A DNA stretch of 11,571 bases from Clostridia bacterium (GTDB lineage: Bacteria; Bacillota_A; Clostridia; UMGS1810), in NCBI GenBank assembly GCA_017437345.1, contig JAFSBJ010000005.1:1-11571 (forward strand), written 5' to 3'. The position numbers and the translations under genes are program-made. The notes beneath the pieces are model-generated. The model was not told the origin of the DNA. It saw only the letters and a list, made by a program, of their open reading frames with translations, and searched no databases. The first letter of the stretch is position 1; each line of letters starts with the position of its first letter. This document shows positions 6,414 to 11,571 of the stretch, one piece after another.

Positions 6414-7946
6414 ATGGTTAAAAAAATAATATCTCTTATTCTTATATTAATGATGGCTGTAGGAATGTTTCCCGGGTGTTCTTCTGACGATAAGACTGCT
6501 TCAAAGGAAACAGCAAAAAAAAAGAACGCGGCATACGGAGGTACACTTCGACTTGCCTGTGTTTCCTATGATACTCTTAATCCAATAGTAACAAAGCATG
6601 CCTCTGTTTTAGATTTTCTTTCCTTAATATATGAAGGTCTTTTTGTATTAAAAGAAGATCAGAGTGTTGAAGGTGTTCTGGCAGATAGCTACACAGTTTC
6701 ATCAAACAACACGGTCTATACAATTAAGCTAAAGGAAAACATCCGCTTTCATAATGGTAAGATTTTTACATCAGCCGATGTTGTTGCCACTCTCAACTAT
6801 ATGGCTCTTTATTCCGACCGTCATAGTGAGTTCATGAAATATATTGCAGGCTATAGTGCTGATGGCAACAGCGGCGTTGTTATAAAGCTTAATTCAAGCA
6901 AAAGTGATTTCATGAATAATTTTGATTTTCCCATCCTTCCGGCGGGGCTTAAATCAGATGATTTTATGGCATCAAACCCGGAATTTGTTCCAAATGGAAC
7001 AGGAATATATGAATATGACACAATCGTTGCACGAAGAAACATTATCCTTAAAGCAAACGACGATTGGCATGGTGGAGATAAAAAGGCCTATATAGACAAT
7101 GTCAATGTTGAAATTCTTTCTGATGAAGATACAATAATCTCAGCTTTTGACTCCGGCATTGTAGATGCTCTCACAACATCCTGGCGTGGCTTTGGGGAAC
7201 TGGAGCTAACATCATCAATGTATCGGACCTTTGAAAATGAGCAGAATCGTTTTTCGTTTATCGGGATTAACTGTCAGAATGAAAACTTCGACACATCCTC
7301 CGAAAGAAAAGGCATATTAAATTCCATTGACAGCAAAAAAATTGCTCATGATATTATGCTTGGTCATGCTGTGCCGGCAAATTCACCGATAAGGGAAAAA
7401 GCATATTATAATAACCCGGAGGATGGAGAATCCAAGGAAGAAACTGTCAAAGATAATGAAAAATTCAAAACAGTTGATTGCCATTTGCTCTATAATTCCG
7501 ACAGCAAAACCAAAACCCGCCTGGCGGTAGCTGTTAAGCAGCAGCTTGAGTCATCGGGTTATGCAATCACTCTCGATGGTAAGCCACTGTCCACCTATTC
7601 CGATATGGTGGCTCTTGGAAAATATGAGCTTTATATAGGGGAGGTTATGCTCACAGGAAGCTGTGATATGCAGTTTATGTTTTCATCTCCCATGAGCGGA
7701 ATATGCAATTATGATGACGGAGAGTTCAGAGCTCTTGTTACAAATCTTGACATGGCTTCCGGAAGTGAAGAGAAAAAACAAAGCTGGCAGAGCTTTGAAA
7801 GACACTATAGAGATTCTGCTGTTCAGGTTCCTCTTTATTTTTCAAATAAAGCTTGCTTTTTAAATAAGAGAATAAGAGGAAAGCTTACTCCAAACCTTTC
7901 TGTGCCATATTATGGTATTGAAAATATGTATATAGAAATGCAATAG
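6414..7946 (+). CDS. Extracellular solute-binding lipoprotein, family 5 (oligopeptide/dipeptide-type)
   Basis: A 510-residue ABC-transporter substrate-binding protein of the OppA/DppA type (SBP_bac_5). The N-terminus is a lipoprotein signal peptide: KK, a hydrophobic run of Ile, Leu and Met, then FPGC with Cys22 as the lipidated residue, followed by a Ser/Lys-rich linker. The mature part opens with YGGTLRLA and DTLNPIV, then has LADSYTVS, KLKENIRFHNG and TSADVVATLNYM, all in the order typical of the family. The start is ATG 6414 because AAGGTG (6402-6407) is well spaced for it; GTG 6405, overlapping the ymdB stop, is the alternative. No permease or ATPase gene adjoins it, so it is an orphan binding protein that either serves a transporter elsewhere or acts as a sensor. 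The ligand cannot be told. It is probably translated from the ymdB mRNA. Confidence 0.88.
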   Translation: MVKKIISLILILMMAVGMFPGCSSDDKTASKETAKKKNAAYGGTLRLACVSYDTLNPIVTKHASVLDFLSLIYEGLFVLKEDQSVEGVLADSYTVSSNNTVYTIKLKENIRFHNGKIFTSADVVATLNYMALYSDRHSEFMKYIAGYSADGNSGVVIKLNSSKSDFMNNFDFPILPAGLKSDDFMASNPEFVPNGTGIYEYDTIVARRNIILKANDDWHGGDKKAYIDNVNVEILSDEDTIISAFDSGIVDALTTSWRGFGELELTSSMYRTFENEQNRFSFIGINCQNENFDTSSERKGILNSIDSKKIAHDIMLGHAVPANSPIREKAYYNNPEDGESKEETVKDNEKFKTVDCHLLYNSDSKTKTRLAVAVKQQLESSGYAITLDGKPLSTYSDMVALGKYELYIGEVMLTGSCDMQFMFSSPMSGICNYDDGEFRALVTNLDMASGSEEKKQSWQSFERHYRDSAVQVPLYFSNKACFLNKRIRGKLTPNLSVPYYGIENMYIEMQ

Positions 7947-8128
7947 AAGTTTTAGTAAATCTCAACAAACACTATAACTTGTGCCATTTAATAACCTTGC
8001 CACAAAATATGCTGTTTTGATATAGTGACAATTGAAAAAACATAGTGCGACACAGAGAAAAGTCGCTTTTGAGCGTCTTTAAATTTAAAAAGCAATGAGT
8101 TTTTTGTGCAAGTTTAACGAAATTCTCG

Positions 8129-8164
8129 AAAAACACCGATATAATGAAAATCGGTGTTTTTTTT
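8129..8164 (+). terminator. Intrinsic terminator upstream of the dcw cluster
   Basis: AAAAACACCGAT (8129-8140) and ATCGGTGTTTTT (8150-8161) form a perfect 12-bp stem with a 9-nt loop, ending in a run of eight Ts (8157-8164). It insulates the mraZ promoter, 14 bases downstream, from upstream transcription. Confidence 0.9.
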
Positions 8165-8177
8165 ATGCTAAAAACTA

Positions 8178-8206
8178 TTGCAAAATCTAAAAAAATGGTT
8201 TATAAT
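8178..8206 (+). promoter_or_regulatory. Promoter of the mraZ-rsmH-ftsL-pbp operon
   Basis: TTGCAA (8178-8183) and a perfect TATAAT (8201-8206) are 17 bp apart. Transcription would start near 8213, at the head of the phased repeats and about 90 nt before the mraZ start codon. No further terminator is seen through the rest of the window, so this promoter could serve all four division genes. Confidence 0.83.
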
Positions 8207-8210
8207 TGTT

Positions 8211-8253
8211 TCAAAAGTGGCATTTAGTGCAATTTTGTGGTGTTTAGTGGTGA
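8211..8253 (+). promoter_or_regulatory. Probable MraZ operator: four 10-bp-phased GTG[G/C] repeats
   Basis: GTGG, GTGC, GTGG and GTGG occur at 8217, 8227, 8237 and 8247, exactly one helical turn apart, each preceded by A/T-rich bases (AAA, TTA, TTT, TTA). MraZ is known to bind direct repeats near its own promoter: TGGGN boxes with a 10-bp period in E. coli and AAAGTG-type boxes in Mycoplasma. The first repeat here reads AAAGTGGC. The array covers roughly +4 to +38 of the predicted transcript, where a bound MraZ ring would block initiation or early elongation. Assignment to MraZ is by position and pattern. Confidence 0.75.
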
Positions 8254-8301
8254 AAATCACATAAAGTACACCGGATTATTTTCAGAAAGGGAGTGAAGAG
8301 C

Positions 8302-8733
8302 TTGTTCAGTGGTGAATTCAAACATAATCTGGATTCAAAGGGCAGAATCATTATGCCTGTTAAGTTCAGAGAAGCTATCGGCGATAGCTTTGTTATAACC
8401 CGTGGTCTTGATAAAAACCTTTATGTTTATAGCCATGAAGAATGGGACAAGTTCTGCGAAAAGCTAAGCGCTCTTCCACTCTCAAGTAAGGAAGCACGAA
8501 ATTTCTCACTTTTATTTCTTTCCGGTGCAACCGATTGTGAAACCGACAAACAGGGAAGATTTTTAATTCCACCAACCTTAAGGGACTATGCCTGCCTTGA
8601 AAAAGAAGTAACCGTTACAGGAAGCGGCAATAAGCTTGCAATCTGGAGCAGTGAAAAACTTATTGAGCGCATTGAAAGCATTGACACCGATAAGATGGCA
8701 GACGACCTTTATGAAAAAGGAATCATCATATAG
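8302..8733 (+). CDS. mraZ: MraZ, DNA-binding regulator of the division/cell-wall cluster
   Basis: MraZ is an AbrB-like transcription factor that forms ring oligomers and controls its own dcw operon. The 143-residue product is the standard family length. It has two AbrB-like halves, each with the DxxGR signature: D11-S-K-G-R15 and D82-K-Q-G-R86, the latter after LSGATDCE. Conserved MFSGEF, MPVKFRE, TRGLD and EEW segments are also present. The start is TTG 8302: AAAGGGAG (8286-8292) is 9 nt upstream and the product then begins M-F-x-G as in relatives. The in-frame GTG at 8293 abuts that ribosome binding site and is rejected. It is the first gene of the operon, and its likely operator lies directly upstream. 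rsmH begins 9 bases after the stop. Confidence 0.96.
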   Translation: MFSGEFKHNLDSKGRIIMPVKFREAIGDSFVITRGLDKNLYVYSHEEWDKFCEKLSALPLSSKEARNFSLLFLSGATDCETDKQGRFLIPPTLRDYACLEKEVTVTGSGNKLAIWSSEKLIERIESIDTDKMADDLYEKGIII

Positions 8734-8742
8734 GAGGCAGAT

Positions 8743-9675
8743 ATGGAATTTTGTCATGTGTCTGTACTTCTTAATGAAACAATTGAATCACTCAATATAA
8801 AACCTGATGGCATATATGCCGACGGAACTCTTGGCGGAGGCGGACATAGCTTTGAAATTTTGTCGCGTCTGTCAAATAAGGGTCAGCTTATAGGAATTGA
8901 TCGCGACACCGATGCACTGGAAGCCGCTAAGAAACGACTTTCATCATTTAATAATGTAAGTTATGTTCACAGTAACTTTTCAGATATTAAAGAGATTCTT
9001 CATAGTCTTTCTGTAGATACAATAGACGGAGCGGTTATAGATCTTGGTGTGTCATCTTATCAGCTTGATTCTGCCCAGAGAGGCTTTTCCTATATGGAAG
9101 ATGCCCCCTTGGATATGCGAATGGACCGCACATCACCCCTTAGCGCTTATGATGTGGTCAACACCTATTCAGAAGAAGATTTAATCCGTATATTTTATGA
9201 ATATGGAGAAGAAAAGTTCTCAAAAAAGGTAGCATCAATAATCTGCTCACAGAGAGAAAAGAAAAATATAGAAACAACCCTTGAGCTTGTTGACATTATA
9301 AAAAGAGCAATTCCTGAAAAATTCAGACAAAAGGGTTCCCACCCTGCAAAAAGAATTTTCCAGGCAATCAGAATAGAAGTTAACAGTGAGCTTGAACCCT
9401 TAAAAAAATCTATCAGCGATTTTTTTGATTGCTTAGCTCCCGGAGGACGACTTGCCATAATAAGCTTTCATTCATTGGAAGACCGCATAGTTAAAAAAAC
9501 CTTTCAGAGCTTTTTGGGCACCTGCACCTGCCCTAAAGATTTCCCGATTTGCGTGTGCGGAAAAAAAGCAACAGGAAAAATTATAACAACAAAACCAATT
9601 CTTCCGTCAGATGAAGAATTATCCCATAACAAGCGTTCAAAAAGCGCAAAATTAAGAGTGTGTGAAAAATTATAG
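8743..9675 (+). CDS. rsmH: 16S rRNA (cytosine(1402)-N(4))-methyltransferase
   Basis: RsmH (formerly MraW) uses SAM to methylate N4 of C1402 in the decoding centre of 16S rRNA. The 310-residue product is full length. Motifs seen: [11 protein letters not shown] (26-36), the SAM-binding glycine loop; IGIDRD (50-55), whose acidic residues contact the ribose; DLGVSS (100-105); [16 protein letters not shown] (113-128); [11 protein letters not shown] (207-217); and ISFHSLEDR (240-248). A C-x-C-x6-C-x-C cluster (C261, C263, C270, C272) follows, as in many Firmicutes RsmH proteins. AGGAGG (8732-8737) overlaps the mraZ stop and sits 5 nt before the ATG. The stop TAG (9673-9675) in turn lies within the ribosome binding site of the next gene, so translation is probably coupled. 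Confidence 0.97.
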   Translation: MEFCHVSVLLNETIESLNIKPDGIYADGTLGGGGHSFEILSRLSNKGQLIGIDRDTDALEAAKKRLSSFNNVSYVHSNFSDIKEILHSLSVDTIDGAVIDLGVSSYQLDSAQRGFSYMEDAPLDMRMDRTSPLSAYDVVNTYSEEDLIRIFYEYGEEKFSKKVASIICSQREKKNIETTLELVDIIKRAIPEKFRQKGSHPAKRIFQAIRIEVNSELEPLKKSISDFFDCLAPGGRLAIISFHSLEDRIVKKTFQSFLGTCTCPKDFPICVCGKKATGKIITTKPILPSDEELSHNKRSKSAKLRVCEKL

Positions 9676-9689
9676 GAGAGGTGAAAAAA

Positions 9690-10175
9690 TTGGCAGAGCA
9701 ATTATACGATGGAACTTCAGCGTACAAACTTGACCAATATGAAAACTACACCAGACAGGCACAGGAAAAACAGAATAACAGAAAAATAATAAAAGAAAAA
9801 AAGGATATAATCACAAGAAAGAAGCTGGCAGTTATTATGAGTGTTGTTTTTGTAACAGCAATCGCCTTCCTTTTTGCAAATGCGCTTCTTTTGCAGTCTG
9901 CAAGTAAGGTTACAGAGCTTAGTAAAGAGCTTGAGGATATGAAGGTAAGAAATACTCAGGTTTCTTTTGAAATTGTATCCGGAGTAGACTATAACGAAGT
10001 TGAACGAAAAGCCATCAGCGAATTTGGTATGCAGCATCCTGAGAGCTATCAGAATGTGTATGTTAATGTTGTTCAGAGCGACTATGTTGAAATGGCAGGT
10101 AAGCAGGAAGAAAAGGTTGGCTTTGTAGAAGGAATAATTTCAGGAGTTCAGTCTTTCCTGGCATATATCCGATAG
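9690..10175 (+). CDS. ftsL: FtsL-like cell-division protein
   Basis: A 161-residue bitopic membrane protein in the ftsL position of the dcw cluster. A Lys/Arg-rich cytoplasmic N-terminus (1-45) is followed by one membrane helix at about 46-68. An extracytoplasmic leucine-zipper-like coiled coil (about 70-97, SASKVTELSKELEDMKVRN) comes next, then a segment of the type seen after the FtsL coiled coil (VERKAISEFGMQHPE, 104-118). FtsL forms a complex with DivIC/FtsB and DivIB/FtsQ that activates septal wall synthesis by FtsW and the PBP encoded next. The start is TTG 9690, 8 nt after AGGAGAGG (9674-9681); the in-frame GTG at 9681 lies inside that site. Residues 135-161 add an amphipathic-looking tail, making the protein longer than B. 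subtilis FtsL. Primary sequence is poorly conserved, so the call leans on topology and context. Confidence 0.85.
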   Translation: MAEQLYDGTSAYKLDQYENYTRQAQEKQNNRKIIKEKKDIITRKKLAVIMSVVFVTAIAFLFANALLLQSASKVTELSKELEDMKVRNTQVSFEIVSGVDYNEVERKAISEFGMQHPESYQNVYVNVVQSDYVEMAGKQEEKVGFVEGIISGVQSFLAYIR

Positions 10176-10226
10176 TTTTTCAATATACATATAATCAGGC
10201 AGTTAATATTGAAAGGAATAAATTAA

Positions 10227-11571
10227 ATGAGTAAAAAAACCAATGTTGGCATGCAGAATCGCCTTCTTGGTATACTAATAGGCATTGTGGTACTTTTTGC
10301 TCTCCTGATTGTCCGCATAGGGTGGATACAGTTTGTTCGTGGAGAGCAGTACAGCAAGGAAGCTGCCTTGCAGCAGACCAAGGATGTGGCTATATCTTCA
10401 AAAAGAGGCACCATCTATGACCGCAATTTAAAAGAACTGGCGAAAAGTGCCTCTGCAGACACAGTCACCGCATGCCCAAGAGAAATTCCCAAGGATAAAA
10501 GAGACACAGTTGCCAAAGGTCTTGCCAAAATTCTCGGAATGAGTAAGAAAAAGGTCTTTGACATCATTTCAAGGGATTCCTCATATGAGGTTATTAAAAG
10601 AAAAATAGACAAAGATCAGGCTGACGCAATCAGAGAAAAAGGTTTTGTTGGAATTACCCTTGTGGAGGATTTCAAAAGATACTATCCTGGCGGCAGCCTT
10701 GCTTCGCATATAATAGGTTTTGTTGGAACAGATAATCAGGGCCTTGCCGGAATTGAAATGATTTATGAGAATTATTTAAAGGGTCTTCCCGGAAGAATAA
10801 TCACAGCCAAAAATGCCGCCGGCACCGATATGCCATTTAAATATGAAAAATATATCGATCCGGAAAATGGCGTTAATGTTGTTCTCACAATAGACGAGGT
10901 TATTCAGAGAAAGGTTGAAGACAGCCTTAAAAAAGCTTGCCAGAATTATAATGTTCAAAATGGTGCGGCGTGTATTGTTATGGAGGCAAAAACAGGTGAG
11001 ATTCTTGCTATGGCAACTCATCCAAGCTTTGACCTTAATTCCCCCTTTACTATCATCAATGATGAAAAGGCAAAGGAAATAGCCCAGATAGAAGACGAAA
11101 AAGAAAGAACTCAGAAAACCTCCGACGAACTCAACAAACAGTGGCGCAACAAGGCTGTGGTTGATTCCTATGAGCCGGGCTCAACCTTTAAAGCGGTGGT
11201 TGCTGCTATGGCTCTTGAAGAGAATATAGTAAGCCTCAGCGAAAATTTTGTGTGCAGCGGTTCTGTTCAGGTTGCTGATTATAACATCCATTGCTGGAAT
11301 ACAAGCGGTCATGGTAGCGAGACCTTTGTGCAGGGTGTTTATAATTCGTGTAATCCTGTGTTTATGTCGGTTGGAGCCCGTCTTGGCAATAATCGTTTTT
11401 ATAAATACTATAAAGCCTTTGGCTTTGGCTCAACCACAGGCTTTGACCTTCCCGGTGAAGCAAGCGGAACCTTCTATCCAATGGATCGTTTCAATGAAAC
11501 CGAGCTTGCCACATCATCCTTCGGTCAGGGCTTTACAGTAACCCCCCTCCAGCTTATAACTGCATATTCTG
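10227..11571 (+). CDS. Class B penicillin-binding protein (FtsI/PBP2B/SpoVD type), 3'-partial
   Basis: A septal or spore-cortex DD-transpeptidase that cross-links peptidoglycan; 448 codons are visible before the window ends. A short cytoplasmic N-terminus is followed by one membrane helix (about 13-30). The PBP dimerisation region includes SSKRGTIYDRNLKELA, then FKRYYPGGSLASHIIGFVG and GLAGIEMIYENYLKG. The transpeptidase domain shows the SxxK motif S319-T-F-K322 in YEPGSTFKAV, with S319 the acylated serine, and the SxN motif S374-C-N376. The KTG motif and any PASTA domains lie beyond the end. ATG 10227 has AAAGGA (10212-10217) 9 nt upstream. The gene follows ftsL after 51 bases with no terminator. 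Its order matches pbpB/ftsI or spoVD; without the C-terminus these cannot be separated. Confidence 0.95.
   Translation, partial: MSKKTNVGMQNRLLGILIGIVVLFALLIVRIGWIQFVRGEQYSKEAALQQTKDVAISSKRGTIYDRNLKELAKSASADTVTACPREIPKDKRDTVAKGLAKILGMSKKKVFDIISRDSSYEVIKRKIDKDQADAIREKGFVGITLVEDFKRYYPGGSLASHIIGFVGTDNQGLAGIEMIYENYLKGLPGRIITAKNAAGTDMPFKYEKYIDPENGVNVVLTIDEVIQRKVEDSLKKACQNYNVQNGAACIVMEAKTGEILAMATHPSFDLNSPFTIINDEKAKEIAQIEDEKERTQKTSDELNKQWRNKAVVDSYEPGSTFKAVVAAMALEENIVSLSENFVCSGSVQVADYNIHCWNTSGHGSETFVQGVYNSCNPVFMSVGARLGNNRFYKYYKAFGFGSTTGFDLPGEASGTFYPMDRFNETELATSSFGQGFTVTPLQLITAYS

Larger units (their letters stand above)
7947..8301. other. Gene-free spacer between the solute-binding protein gene and mraZ
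   Basis: No plausible gene is seen. It contains a possible promoter (TTGCCA 7997-8002, 18-bp spacer, TATAGT 8021-8026), a weak 5-bp hairpin GCGAC/GTCGC (8047-8066) followed by four Ts, a strong terminator (8129-8164), the mraZ promoter (8178-8206) and a phased repeat array (8215-8250). Since the strong terminator is about 180 bases after the upstream stop codon, it may end a small independent transcript rather than the ymdB unit. Confidence 0.6.

Noticed and set aside
8022..8050. Two further GTG boxes (8025, 8045) as part of the MraZ operator
   Set aside because: They are 20 bp apart, about 170 bp upstream of the phased array and beyond a terminator, with no intermediate repeat.
8045..8098. 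Short 17-codon peptide frame from GTG 8045
   Set aside because: No ribosome binding site and no recognisable product; length is easily reached by chance.
11248..11541. 97-codon + strand frame overlapping the PBP gene
   Set aside because: Out-of-frame shadow of the transpeptidase domain, which carries clear SxxK and SxN motifs in the other frame.

Overview
The window looks like chromosomal DNA of a moderately AT-rich, Gram-positive anaerobe of the class Clostridia, perhaps an Oscillospirales/Ruminococcaceae-type gut or environmental lineage. This placement is inference. It rests on an anaerobic ribonucleotide reductase activase, an SLH-domain surface protein, RNase Y and YmdB of the Firmicutes type, strong AGGAGG-type ribosome binding sites with some TTG starts, and the Firmicutes order mraZ-rsmH-ftsL-pbp. 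No tRNA, rRNA, CRISPR array, transposase gene or phage gene was seen. All genes lie on the + strand.

Layout. Positions 1-477 hold the 3' part of nrdG, closed by an AT-rich hairpin. A consensus promoter (555-583) drives a single-gene unit for a 956-residue secreted SLH protein (636-3506), closed by two tandem hairpin terminators, the first with a UUCG loop. A near-perfect promoter (3609-3637) and a leader of about 128 nt with two hairpins precede rny (RNase Y, 3772-5313), which ends in its own strong terminator. Next comes a gene-free stretch (5314-5634) with three successive palindromes; the last is GC-rich and can fold in mutually exclusive ways. ymdB (5635-6408) and a lipoprotein-type family-5 solute-binding protein gene (6414-7946) follow, only 5 bases apart and probably co-transcribed. 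The gap 7947-8301 contains a clean terminator, a consensus promoter and four 10-bp-phased GTG[G/C] repeats that look like the MraZ operator. The division and cell wall (dcw) cluster then runs mraZ, rsmH, ftsL and the 5' part of a class B penicillin-binding protein, which leaves the window.

How the genes relate. The right end is a standard cell-division/septal-wall operon headed by its own regulator. rny and ymdB are neighbours in many Firmicutes, where they act in RNA turnover and in control of biofilm/sporulation-type cell fates. Here a strong terminator and a palindrome cluster separate them, so they are probably not simply co-transcribed. Most genes are conventional. The material most worth a second look is regulatory: the MraZ boxes, the rny leader, the palindrome cluster before ymdB, and a possible small transcript before mraZ. 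The C-terminal 750 residues of the SLH protein also have no function I can assign. I do not see convincing evidence of a wholly new system.
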